From Flavobacteriaceae bacterium (GTDB taxonomy: Bacteria; Bacteroidota; Bacteroidia; Flavobacteriales; Flavobacteriaceae), in contig JALRDO010000005.1 of assembly GCA_023262185.1 (NCBI GenBank), forward strand, positions 16,204 through 80,203: a stretch of 64,000 bases of DNA. Direction: 5' to 3'. Position 1 is the stretch's first letter, and each line of letters starts with the position of its first letter. The position numbers and the translations under genes were made by a program. Below are positions 53,028-61,502 of the stretch, one piece after another. The notes beneath the pieces were generated by a model. That model saw only the letters and a program-made list of their open reading frames with translations. It had not been told where the DNA came from and did not search any database.

Positions 53028-54938
53028 CTAGACACCAACGATTTTGCGAATCTGATCTACCACGTCAGGGTTGAGCAGCGTAGAGACGTCTCCGAGATTT
53101 GAAACGTCGTTAGAAGCGATTTTACGCAAGATGCGACGCATGATCTTACCTGATCGCGTCTTGGGCAGACCGGGTACAAAGACAATTTTGTCGAGTTTGG
53201 CAATCGGTCCGATCTTATCGCTGATAAGGCGGTTAATCTCTGCTCGCAGATTGTCTTGATTGCGCTCATGTGCCTCGTCTTTCAAGATCACGTATCCGAA
53301 TAGTGCATTCCCTTTGATATCGTGTGGGAAGCCCACGATGGCAGATTCTGCCACCGACTGATGTTCGTTGATGGCGTCTTCGATGGGGGCAGTGCCCAGG
53401 TTGTGCCCTGAAACGATAACCACATCATCTACGCGACCGGTAATGCGGTAATAGCCCACTGCGTCGCGCGAGGCGCCGTCTCCGGTAAAGTACATCCCTT
53501 TAAAGGCTGAAAAATAGGTGTCTCGGTAACGCTCGTGGTTGCCCCAGATGGTACGGGCAATAGAGGGCCACGGAAACTTGATACACAGTCGACCTTCAAC
53601 CTGGTTGCCCTTCAGCTCTTGGCCACTCTCGTCCATTAAAGCGGGCTGTACGCCTATGAACGGAAGGGTCGCAAAGGTGGGTTTAGTGGGGGTTGAGTAG
53701 GGTATGGGGGTGATCATGATGCCCCCGGTTTCGGTCTGCCACCAGGTGTCTGCGATAGGGCTTTCTTTCTTGCCGATATTGTTGTTATACCAGTGCCAGG
53801 CCTCTTCGTTAATGGGCTCGCCTACCGAGCCGAGTACTTTCAGTGAAGATAAATCGTATTGTTCAACAAACTTGAGGTCTTCTTTGGCTAGTGCTCGAAT
53901 GGCGGTCGGAGCGGTGTAAAACTGATTGACTTTGTGCTTTTCAACGATTTGCCAGAAACGCCCAAAATCAGGATACGAAGGCACCCCCTCGAACATTACC
54001 GTGGTGGCTCCGTTGGCCAGTGGTCCGTAGAGAATGTACGAGTGACCTGTGATCCACCCGATGTCTGCGGTACACCAATAGACGTCATTTTCACGGTACT
54101 GAAAAACGTTCTTGAAAGTGTAAGCCGTATACACCATATAGCCGGCGCTACTGTGCACCATCCCCTTTGGTTTTCCGGTTGATCCAGAGGTGTAGAGAAT
54201 AAAGAGCGGATCTTCAGCATCCATAATTTCAACGGGGCATTCATCGATAGCAGCTTCGGTCAACGGAGCAAGCCAATGGTCGCGACCCTCTGTCATCACT
54301 ACTTCGTTTTTGGTCCGCTCGGCAACTAAAACCGTGCCCACTTGAGGGCATTCTTCAAGGGCCTGATCAACGATCTTCTTGAGGTCAATCGATTTGCTTC
54401 CGCGGTACGATCCGTCTGAAGTCACTACAATAGAAGCGTCGCAATCGTTGATGCGGGTGGCTAAAGCCGTTGACGAGAATCCTGCAAAGACCACCGAATG
54501 AATGGCGCCAATACGCGCGCATGCCAAAACCGTATAGGCTAGCTCGGGAATCATTGGCAAATAGATGCACACGCGATCGCCCTTTTTGACCCCTTTTGAT
54601 TTGAGCACGTTAGCCATCTTGTTCACCTCAGCATGCAATTGGCTATAGCTGATGTGCTGGGCAGGCTCGTCTGGGTTGTTGGGTTCAAAAATAATAGCGG
54701 TCTTATTCGCTCTAGTATAGAGGTGTCTGTCGATGCAGTTCTCTGAAATATTGAGTTGGGCCCCTTCGAACCATTTGACCTCAGGTTTCTCAAAATCCCA
54801 TGAAAGCACGTTGTCCCAGCGGCGACGCCACTGAAAGTGCTCCTCTGCAATCTCTTCCCAAAACGCTTCAGGATTGCGAACTGATTTGCGATAGATCTGA
54901 AAATATTCTTCTAAGTTTTTAATGTGATAGTTACTCAT
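53028..54938 (-). CDS. acs: Acetyl-CoA synthetase (AMP-forming)
   Basis: A 636-residue adenylate-forming ligase converting acetate, ATP and CoA to acetyl-CoA. ILYTSGSTGKPKGMVHS is the P-loop-like motif; DTWWQTETGG and YFTGDGASRDAVGYYRITGRVDDVVIVSGHN are A4-A8 motifs; KTRSGKIMRR carries the conserved Lys that is acetylated to switch Acs off. Full normal length. It follows the acetate symporter operon with a terminator between, so it may have its own promoter in the gap 54939-54960. Confidence 0.97.
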   Translation of the reverse strand: MSNYHIKNLEEYFQIYRKSVRNPEAFWEEIAEEHFQWRRRWDNVLSWDFEKPEVKWFEGAQLNISENCIDRHLYTRANKTAIIFEPNNPDEPAQHISYSQLHAEVNKMANVLKSKGVKKGDRVCIYLPMIPELAYTVLACARIGAIHSVVFAGFSSTALATRINDCDASIVVTSDGSYRGSKSIDLKKIVDQALEECPQVGTVLVAERTKNEVVMTEGRDHWLAPLTEAAIDECPVEIMDAEDPLFILYTSGSTGKPKGMVHSSAGYMVYTAYTFKNVFQYRENDVYWCTADIGWITGHSYILYGPLANGATTVMFEGVPSYPDFGRFWQIVEKHKVNQFYTAPTAIRALAKEDLKFVEQYDLSSLKVLGSVGEPINEEAWHWYNNNIGKKESPIADTWWQTETGGIMITPIPYSTPTKPTFATLPFIGVQPALMDESGQELKGNQVEGRLCIKFPWPSIARTIWGNHERYRDTYFSAFKGMYFTGDGASRDAVGYYRITGRVDDVVIVSGHNLGTAPIEDAINEHQSVAESAIVGFPHDIKGNALFGYVILKDEAHERNQDNLRAEINRLISDKIGPIAKLDKIVFVPGLPKTRSGKIMRRILRKIASNDVSNLGDVSTLLNPDVVDQIRKIVGV

Positions 54939-54957
54939 GTAGTGTATGCTAACAAAT

Positions 54958-54983
54958 AAAGCCCCGTTTTAAACGGGGCCTTT
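54958..54983 (-). terminator. Hairpin terminator after the symporter genes
   Basis: GCCCCGTT/AACGGGGC-type stem just past the symporter stop on the minus strand, followed by TTTATTTG. It separates symporter and acs transcripts, at least partly. Confidence 0.7.
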
Positions 54984-54994
54984 AAAATACAAAT

Positions 54995-56698
54995 TTAATG
55001 GGTCGCCTCTCCTGCCCCACTGGGTATTCTGATGGTCTCAACCATCTCTTGAACCTCGGTTGGCGGATCGGGAGCAAAGCGGTTTACTAATAATGAAACA
55101 GCAAAGTTCACGAGCATGGCGATAAAGCCAAATCCTTCAGGAGAAATTCCGAACCACCACTTCGATTGAAGTGCAGCGACGGCTACTTTACCCCCGTCGA
55201 AGAGTCCGAACTTGAACTTCAGCATGTAGAAAATCATAAGCAGGATTCCGATCACCATTCCGGCGATCGCCCCTTGCTTGTTCATCTTTTTATAAAAAAT
55301 TCCTAAAATGATAGCCGGGAAAAACGATGCCGCTGCCAGACCAAAAGCTAGTGCAACCACCGCTGCCACAAAGCCAGGCGGATTGATCCCAAAGTAACCC
55401 GCAATCACCACTGCCCCAACCGCAGAAAGTCTGGCCGCAATGAGCTCGTGCTTTTCACTAATGTTGGGTTTGAATACTTTTTTAATGAGGTCGTGTGAAA
55501 CCGATGAAGAGATCACGAGTAAAAGCCCTGCAGCCGTTGAAAGCGCCGCTGCAAGACCGCCTGCAGCCACTAGCGCAATAACCCACGCTGGCAGGTTCGC
55601 AATTTCTGGATTGGCCAGTACCATAATGTCTTGGTCGACACGTAGTTCATTGATAGAAGGGTCAGCGACATATTGAATGAGTCCGTCGGCATTCTTGTCT
55701 TCAAAGCCGAGCAACCCGGTTTTCTCCCAATTCGAGAACCACTGCGGCATTTGCGCATAGGGCTGCCCGCTCACCGTTTGAATTAAGTTCAGGCGAGCAA
55801 ACACGGCTATAGCCGGAGCGGTGGTGTATAAAATCGCGATAAGCAATAAGGCGAGTCCGGCAGATTTGCGCGCGTCTCTGACCTTTTTTACCGTGAAAAA
55901 ACGAACGATCACATGCGGAAGGCCTGCTGTACCAACCATTAAGGCAGCTGTGATCGCAAAAACATCAAAACGCGATTTTGATCCGTTGGTGTATTCAGCA
56001 AAGCCGAGTTCGGTTGAGAGTCCGTTTAATTTTTCTAAAAGATAGGTGCCCTCTGCCCCAGAAGATCCGAATCCTATTTGCGGGATTGGATTTCCTGTCA
56101 CCTGAAACGAGATAAAAATAGCCGGAACCATAAAGGCAAAGATCAGTACGCAGTACTGCGCAACTTGGGTGTAGGTGATCCCCTTCATCCCTCCGAGTAC
56201 GGCGTAGAAGAGCACAATGATCATCCCGATGATCACTCCAGAGGTGATGTCTACCTCTAAAAATCGAGAGAACACGACTCCAACCCCACGCATTTGACCG
56301 GCGACATAGGTAAAAGACACCAAGAGTGCACAGAAAACGGCCACCAAACGCGCAGATTTAGAATAATAGCGCTCACCGATAAAGTCGGGCACCGTGAACT
56401 TACCGAATTTTCTTAAGTAAGGGGCGAGTAGCAGGGCAAGTAGCACGTATCCGCCTGTCCAACCCATGAGATAAACCGATCCGTCGTACCCCATAAACGA
56501 GATAAGACCGGCCATTGAAATGAAAGAGGCTGCCGACATCCAATCGGCTGCGGTTGCCATTCCGTTAGCGAGTGGCGAAACCCCTCCGCCAGCCACATAG
56601 AATTCTTTGGTTGATCCGGCTCTTGACCATATTGCGATTCCGATGTAGAGCGCAAAGGTCAGACCCACCATAATGTACGTCCAGATCTGAACACTCAT
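54995..56698 (-). CDS. actP: Sodium:solute symporter (acetate permease ActP-like), large subunit
   Basis: A 567-residue SSS-family transporter with about 13 helices. EFYVAGGGVSPLANGMATAADWMSAASF near the N-terminus, LGGMKGITYTQVAQY, and GTAGLPHVIVRFFTVKKVRDARKS are ActP-like signatures. It belongs to the group that comes with a DUF4212 small subunit (VC_2705 type), here four bases upstream. Proximity to acs supports acetate or a short-chain acid as substrate; the exact solute is inferred. Confidence 0.9.
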   Translation of the reverse strand: MSVQIWTYIMVGLTFALYIGIAIWSRAGSTKEFYVAGGGVSPLANGMATAADWMSAASFISMAGLISFMGYDGSVYLMGWTGGYVLLALLLAPYLRKFGKFTVPDFIGERYYSKSARLVAVFCALLVSFTYVAGQMRGVGVVFSRFLEVDITSGVIIGMIIVLFYAVLGGMKGITYTQVAQYCVLIFAFMVPAIFISFQVTGNPIPQIGFGSSGAEGTYLLEKLNGLSTELGFAEYTNGSKSRFDVFAITAALMVGTAGLPHVIVRFFTVKKVRDARKSAGLALLLIAILYTTAPAIAVFARLNLIQTVSGQPYAQMPQWFSNWEKTGLLGFEDKNADGLIQYVADPSINELRVDQDIMVLANPEIANLPAWVIALVAAGGLAAALSTAAGLLLVISSSVSHDLIKKVFKPNISEKHELIAARLSAVGAVVIAGYFGINPPGFVAAVVALAFGLAAASFFPAIILGIFYKKMNKQGAIAGMVIGILLMIFYMLKFKFGLFDGGKVAVAALQSKWWFGISPEGFGFIAMLVNFAVSLLVNRFAPDPPTEVQEMVETIRIPSGAGEATH

Positions 56699-56702
56699 AG
56701 CG

Positions 56703-56963
56703 CTAGTCGTTGTAATAGTTGTGCTCTTTATCGAGCTTGTTCATGAGCCTCACGTAGACAAAAATCAGCGCGACAAAAACATAGATAGAGCCTTGTTGGG
56801 CAAACCAAAATCCGATTGGAAATCCGCCTATCTGAAAGGCGTCTAGCGCATCTTTAAAAAGAATGCCGGCGCCAAAAGAAACGGCGAACCAAATCGTCAA
56901 TAAGATCGCGAGATAGCGGAGATTTTTCTTCCAATAAATAGAGGCGTCTTTCTGTTCAGGCAT
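56703..56963 (-). CDS. DUF4212 small subunit of sodium:solute symporter
   Basis: An 86-residue protein with two helices (about 12-32 and 45-70). YWKKNLRYLAILLTIWFAVSFGAGI and FPIGFWFAQQGSIYVFVALIFVY are the DUF4212 signatures. It pairs with the symporter subunit four bases downstream and starts 63 bases after the InsA-like gene. Confidence 0.92.
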   Translation of the reverse strand: MPEQKDASIYWKKNLRYLAILLTIWFAVSFGAGILFKDALDAFQIGGFPIGFWFAQQGSIYVFVALIFVYVRLMNKLDKEHNYYND

Positions 56964-57026
56964 ATAGCGTCTTTAATGATTCTTTCAATATAGGCGCTTC
57001 TGGAATAGAAACAAAACAGAGGGGCC

Positions 57027-57449
57027 TTAAACCTCAGCGGCCGCGGCACCGAAAGTCAAGACCATGTAACGCCCATTGACGTTTGAGATCAGCACATTCG
57101 AGGAGCTCAAAAAGTTTTCATCACTCATGAGTTCGAGCAACTTGTCATGTGGGATCAGCTGATGCTTCGACCCCGCCTGATCACCTTCAGGTCGCTTAAT
57201 GTTGTGTTTTTTCACCCAATTCATCACGCTCACATGAGAAACACCTAGCACTCCTTCGATTTCACGATAACTCATCCCCTCGAGATAGAGTTGCAATGCG
57301 CGTTTTACCGTTTGTGCGTCAATCGACTTACCGTCTTTACTCACCGTAAAGTGGTAGCCGCACTCTTTGCACTTGAAGCGTTGTTTGTCTGCGATGAGCC
57401 CCGCCTTGCTAAAAGATTCCCCGGCGCATTTTGGGCATTTTTCAATCAT
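57027..57449 (-). CDS. IS1 InsA-like zinc-ribbon/HTH protein, probably domesticated
   Basis: A 140-residue protein. A zinc ribbon (Cys5, Cys8, Cys27, Cys30; FKCKECGYHFT) and a helix-turn-helix (LYLEGMSYREIEGVLGVSHVSVMNWVKKH, about 53-82) match the InsA part of IS1-type transposases. The C-terminal part (about 90-140) has no catalytic DDE residues and no insB follows. The terminal inverted repeats of an IS were not found. It reads as a DNA-binding protein recruited from a transposase, upstream of the acetate symporter genes. Perfect inverted repeats lie in the 258-base gap before it. A regulatory role is inference. Confidence 0.7.
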   Translation of the reverse strand: MIEKCPKCAGESFSKAGLIADKQRFKCKECGYHFTVSKDGKSIDAQTVKRALQLYLEGMSYREIEGVLGVSHVSVMNWVKKHNIKRPEGDQAGSKHQLIPHDKLLELMSDENFLSSSNVLISNVNGRYMVLTFGAAAAEV

Positions 57450-57481
57450 GGGTAGTCAGGTAGTCAGTGCGATTTTGCTAA

Positions 57482-57519
57482 AGTGACGAACATTATTTCC
57501 TATTGCTTTACTCGTCACT
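57482..57519. promoter_or_regulatory. Inverted repeat AGTGACGA/TCGTCACT upstream of the InsA-like gene
   Basis: Eight-base perfect arms at 57482-57489 and 57512-57519 separated by 22 bases, close to the start of the InsA-like gene (57449). Could be an operator or a hairpin in its leader. Confidence 0.4.
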
Positions 57520-57520
57520 C

Positions 57521-57593
57521 TTAAACAAAAAGGCAATTTTGTTTAATTATTACTGATTATCAGGCTTAATAAATATATAAAAGTTAAACAAAA
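57521..57593. promoter_or_regulatory. TTAAACAAAA palindrome plus a third copy, candidate operator
   Basis: TTAAACAAAA (57521-57530) and its reverse complement TTTTGTTTAA (57537-57546) flank six bases AGGCAA. A third direct copy lies at 57584-57593. All are in the divergent gap between the InsA-like gene and the phosphate transporter. The rest of this gap is AT-rich with nothing else I can name. Confidence 0.45.
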
Positions 57594-57684
57594 TGACAAT
57601 ATTGATCAGTTGCACGAGGCTTAAATCGCTTTTATTACATTGAATTATTAACGATTACTAAACCTATCTGAACCGAATTGTAGC

Positions 57685-57692
57685 TAGGTTTG
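57685..57692 (+). promoter_or_regulatory. -7 promoter element TAGGTTTG of the phosphate transporter
   Basis: An exact TAnnTTTG element 16 bases before the ATG at 57708. It excludes an upstream TTG at 57690 as the start codon. Confidence 0.55.
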
Positions 57693-57707
57693 CGATTATT
57701 TTGCCGA

Positions 57708-59999
57708 ATGGAAAACCTCTATTTATACATCTTACTGGCACTATCGGTACTGGCAATAGCAGATCTTATTGTCGGTGTAAGTAACGATGCCGTAAACTTC
57801 TTGAACTCTGCTGTAGGGTCGAAGGCAATCTCATTCAGAACGATCATGATCGTTGCTTCTATCGGAATCGCTGCCGGGTCTATTTTCTCTAGCGGCATGA
57901 TGGAGGTTGCTAGAAAGGGGATTTTTAATCCAGAGCTGTTTTTCTTCGACGAAATCATGTTCGTCTTTCTGGCGGTAATGATTACAGATATTCTGTTACT
58001 CGATTTTTTCAACACGATCGGGATGCCTACCTCAACAACCGTTTCTATTGTTTTTGAGCTGTTAGGGGCAGCGCTGGCTATGTCCATAATTAAAGTAACT
58101 GCCAATGGTGACGACTTGGCAACCGTTTCTCAATACATCAATAACGAAAAAGCGCTTGAAATCATTTCGGGGATCTTGCTGTCAGTAATCATCGCCTTTA
58201 CCATCGGGGCTTTGGTGCAGTGGGTCACACGCCTATGGCTATCTTTTGATTTTTTGAACCGCTCTAACGTCTCTAACGCGATCTTTGGCGGAATCGCACT
58301 TGCTTCAATAAGCAATTTCATCTTGATCAAGGGGATTAAAGGCACCGGTTTCTCGGCTGCCACTTATTCGTTTACCGACGGCATGAGCCTCATCGCCTTT
58401 ATAGAGTCAAATACCCTATTAGTGGCGCTGATTGCCTTTTTTGTGTGGTTTTTGATTTCTATTGGGCTCCTTCTCATGAGACTGAGCATGTACAAATTCA
58501 TTATCGCAGCCGGAACATTCTCACTTGCATTGGCCTTTGCCGGAAACGACCTAGTCAATTTTATCGGGGTGCCTATTGCCGCCTACCAATCTTACGAACT
58601 ATGGACAGCTTCTGGGGCATTAGCCTCAGAATACAATATGGCGGTCTTATCGAATGCTGTGAAAACGCCTACCCTGTTTTTGCTGGGGTCAGGAATGATC
58701 ATGGTGCTCACCCTGTGGTTTTCGAAAAAGGCGCGCTATGTGGCCGATACCGAAATCAACCTCGCCCGTGAAGGGGAGTCTCGTGAGCGCTTCAAACCCA
58801 ACTTTCTTTCAAGAGCCATCGTAAAGTTTACGATTCAGGCCTCAACCTACGTAAGGTACTTGGTTCCAGATCCGTTGCTCGAGCGCATCAACAAACAGTT
58901 TGAACGCCCTTCTACCAAGAATGTTGTACTCAAGAAAAACGAATTGCCGCCTGCGTTCGATATGGTTAGGGCCTCGGTCAATATGGCTCTAGCAGGAATT
59001 TTAATTTCGATTGCGACCTCAATGAAGCTTCCGCTTTCAACCACCTATGTAACCTTTATGGTGGCGATGGGGACTTCGCTCTCAGATCGCGCCTGGGGGG
59101 CAGAAAGTGCAGTTTATCGTGTTGCCGGGGTGCTAAATGTGATTGGCGGATGGTTCGGTACCGCCATTATCGCGCTCTTTTCGTCAGGGCTCATCTTAAC
59201 CCTGATCTACTTTGGACGCGGAACCGCCATTATTCTGCTGCTTATTTCGGCAGCAGTGATTATCATTAGAAACTACATCGCTTACAATAAGCACCAGAAA
59301 GAAGAAGCAAAACAATTCTTTATCAAACGCGCCGAAAGTATAACCCTTAAGGGAGTGATCAATGAGAGTGCAAAGAATGTTGAGAACGTCATCCGTCGTT
59401 CAAAGAGTATTATTGAGCTCAACATTGAAGGTCTGAGCAAACAAGATGTTGAGAAATTGAAGCAGGGACGCAAAGAGGTCAAAACGCTTTCTTCTGAAAT
59501 TGAAGACGTTCGCGCGAGTGTGTTTCACTTCATTCAGAATCTTGAAGACTCGAGTGTGCAGGCGAGTGCCTTCTACATCTCAATGGTCAATCAATTGAAC
59601 AATATCAGTCAATCTCTTGAATACATCTCGAAGATGTGCAACGACCACGTGCTTAATAATCATAGTAAACTGCGATACACCCAGTTGCGCGACCTACGAG
59701 AGATCAAAGAGCAGTTCGAAAAGAACATTTTCAATCAGACAGCAGACTCACTCAAAGGCTTGTCTCAAGAAGGAATCACTGAGCTTCTCGATCGCAAAGA
59801 TCGACTCGAAAGCATCATTACTCAGAAAATAGATTCTCACGTTCAAGACATTCGAAACGAAGATTCAAGCCCGAAGAATACCACCTTGTATTTCTCATTG
59901 CTTCTCAAATCGAAAGATTTCTTGAATGCGGTCACCTCTCTTATGACTGAATACTATAAGTCTTACGAAGAAAACGTAGAGCCCCCTTTAAAACTCTAG
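57708..59999 (+). CDS. PiT family inorganic phosphate transporter with C-terminal PhoU-like domain
   Basis: A 763-residue protein. Two PiT repeats are seen, each with the family motif: VGVSNDAVNFLNSAVGSKA near the N-terminus and AFAGNDLVNFIGVPIAA around 280. TIGMPTSTTVSIVFELLGAAL and LPLSTTYVTFMVAMGTSLSDRAWG are the conserved helix pairs. After the last helix (about 520) comes a 240-residue cytoplasmic helical tail of PhoU-like type (about 545-760). Ordinary PiT proteins are 400-500 residues and often have a separate PhoU-like gene (DUF47). Here both appear fused. Pi moves with H+ or Na+. Confidence 0.9.
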   Translation: MENLYLYILLALSVLAIADLIVGVSNDAVNFLNSAVGSKAISFRTIMIVASIGIAAGSIFSSGMMEVARKGIFNPELFFFDEIMFVFLAVMITDILLLDFFNTIGMPTSTTVSIVFELLGAALAMSIIKVTANGDDLATVSQYINNEKALEIISGILLSVIIAFTIGALVQWVTRLWLSFDFLNRSNVSNAIFGGIALASISNFILIKGIKGTGFSAATYSFTDGMSLIAFIESNTLLVALIAFFVWFLISIGLLLMRLSMYKFIIAAGTFSLALAFAGNDLVNFIGVPIAAYQSYELWTASGALASEYNMAVLSNAVKTPTLFLLGSGMIMVLTLWFSKKARYVADTEINLAREGESRERFKPNFLSRAIVKFTIQASTYVRYLVPDPLLERINKQFERPSTKNVVLKKNELPPAFDMVRASVNMALAGILISIATSMKLPLSTTYVTFMVAMGTSLSDRAWGAESAVYRVAGVLNVIGGWFGTAIIALFSSGLILTLIYFGRGTAIILLLISAAVIIIRNYIAYNKHQKEEAKQFFIKRAESITLKGVINESAKNVENVIRRSKSIIELNIEGLSKQDVEKLKQGRKEVKTLSSEIEDVRASVFHFIQNLEDSSVQASAFYISMVNQLNNISQSLEYISKMCNDHVLNNHSKLRYTQLRDLREIKEQFEKNIFNQTADSLKGLSQEGITELLDRKDRLESIITQKIDSHVQDIRNEDSSPKNTTLYFSLLLKSKDFLNAVTSLMTEYYKSYEENVEPPLKL

Positions 60000-60004
60000 C
60001 ACGC

Positions 60005-61447
60005 TTAACGACTGCACCCTTGATAGTCAATTACCCCAGGATTCATCGTCTTGAGGTATTCTATAATATAATCGGCCGTAGTCATTACAAAATTGACGGA
60101 GGGCGTACCGAATAAGTCTCCAAACTCGTTAGTGATGTAATCGTTAAGCGCAAAGGTGAGCATCATATCGTCAGGTAACTGGGCGCCTCCTTGTGTTAGC
60201 TCGATCTGATCACCGTAACGCTCGAGCGTGAAGTCAGACGAATAGCTGTAACTTGTATTGATCTGCTCTAAGAGGTCTTCAAGTGCTCCGACACTGAGCT
60301 CGTAAGCCTCAAAACCATTTCCGAACGGGTCAATGGTGTAGATGTCAAAGGGAGTAATGGGTCCGGACTCTAAATCGGCACGTACCCCTCCACGGTTTTG
60401 AATGGTAAAATCAGCTTCGGCCACATAGCGCAAGGCGTCAGTATAAAAACAGGCTGTTTCAGTGCGGTTGTGATCGTGACCTGAGGTTCCAATGGTCTCA
60501 TAGAATTCAGGCCTGTTGTTATAGGTCTCAATGAGGCTGAGCATTTCAGAATCAAGGGCTGCTTCAGTGGCAAGGTCAATGATTTCGAAGTCGTAATCGA
60601 TCGACCCGTCTTCTGAAATCTTAAGCGTGGTTTTACCCATAGTTTCTAGGTGTTTGCCCGACATCACCATGAATTTATTGTTCAGCGAATAGCCATAGAT
60701 CTGATTGGTATGGCCTCCAATAACAAGGTCAATGAAGTCGTAGCTGCTAAGCAACTCTCGATCTTCTTCTTCGCCCTGATGGGTGAGTGCCACAAGCAGA
60801 TCTGCACCTGTCTCGGCCTTGAGATTTTTAAAACGGCTGAAGCCAGTGTTGCCATCTTGAAAGTCGAGTCCTTCAATTTTTTTCGGATGAGTGAGCGGAT
60901 ATCCGCCACGGCTTCCGGTTTCGACCACCCCAACAAAAACGATCTTTACCGGCCCCTTTTGAATCACGGTATAATCAGGAAAGTCTTGTAGTTGACCCGT
61001 TCCGGGTTCAACGTTAGAACAGATAAATTCAAAGCTCGCCTGATTGACTCGGGCCGCTAGTGCCTCTTGGCCGTAGTCAAATTCGTGATTGCCCAACACG
61101 TTCACGTCGAGTCCTGTTTTTGAGAGCAAGTCAACTAAAGGATATCCCTTTTCTGGATGAAAGTCAACGATAGGATTCCCTGAAAAAAGATCTCCAGCAC
61201 TCACAAAATATACTGATTGGTATTTTTTTTGTGCCGCCCCAAGAATAGGTTTGATCTTGGCGAAATTATCAATGCGTCCGTGCACATCATTCACACTAAA
61301 AATAACCACTTCTTGAACCGCAGAGCCGCCTTGATTCTCGTCGGGGGCTAAAACGCCGGGTTGAGTGCTGTCTGCTGAGCAAGAAAAAAGCAATGAGGCC
61401 AACCAAAAGGCAAAAACAGAGATGGGCATGGGACTGGTTTTAAGCAT
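60005..61447 (-). CDS. 5'-nucleotidase/UDP-sugar hydrolase family lipoprotein
   Basis: A 480-residue periplasmic lipoprotein with lipobox LLFSC (Cys23). The N-terminal metallophosphatase domain has FSVNDVHGRIDN, GNHEFDYGQEA, VALTHQGEEED and VIGGHTNQIYGYS, all metal ligands of the calcineurin-like fold. The C-terminal 5-nucleotidase domain (about 310-470) has NRGGVRADLESGPITPFDIYTIDPFGN. It dephosphorylates extracellular nucleotides, fitting phosphate scavenging next to the PiT gene, with which it is convergent (five bases between stops). An alternative ATG at 61429 would also work. Confidence 0.9.
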   Translation of the reverse strand: MLKTSPMPISVFAFWLASLLFSCSADSTQPGVLAPDENQGGSAVQEVVIFSVNDVHGRIDNFAKIKPILGAAQKKYQSVYFVSAGDLFSGNPIVDFHPEKGYPLVDLLSKTGLDVNVLGNHEFDYGQEALAARVNQASFEFICSNVEPGTGQLQDFPDYTVIQKGPVKIVFVGVVETGSRGGYPLTHPKKIEGLDFQDGNTGFSRFKNLKAETGADLLVALTHQGEEEDRELLSSYDFIDLVIGGHTNQIYGYSLNNKFMVMSGKHLETMGKTTLKISEDGSIDYDFEIIDLATEAALDSEMLSLIETYNNRPEFYETIGTSGHDHNRTETACFYTDALRYVAEADFTIQNRGGVRADLESGPITPFDIYTIDPFGNGFEAYELSVGALEDLLEQINTSYSYSSDFTLERYGDQIELTQGGAQLPDDMMLTFALNDYITNEFGDLFGTPSVNFVMTTADYIIEYLKTMNPGVIDYQGCSR

Positions 61448-61502
61448 TATATACGTTTACGCTAAACGACTCTACGAAAAGCAATGTACCTTTATAGGGC
61501 CT

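Noticed and set aside
57027..57449. Intact IS1 element at the InsA-like gene
   Set aside because: No insB or DDE domain follows and no terminal inverted repeats or target duplication were found around it.
57690..57707. TTG start for the phosphate transporter
   Set aside because: It lies inside the TAGGTTTG promoter element; the ATG at 57708 gives the conserved N-terminus.
57719..58105. A 128-codon minus-strand frame inside the phosphate transporter
   Set aside because: It is the complement of conserved transmembrane segments and carries no own signals.
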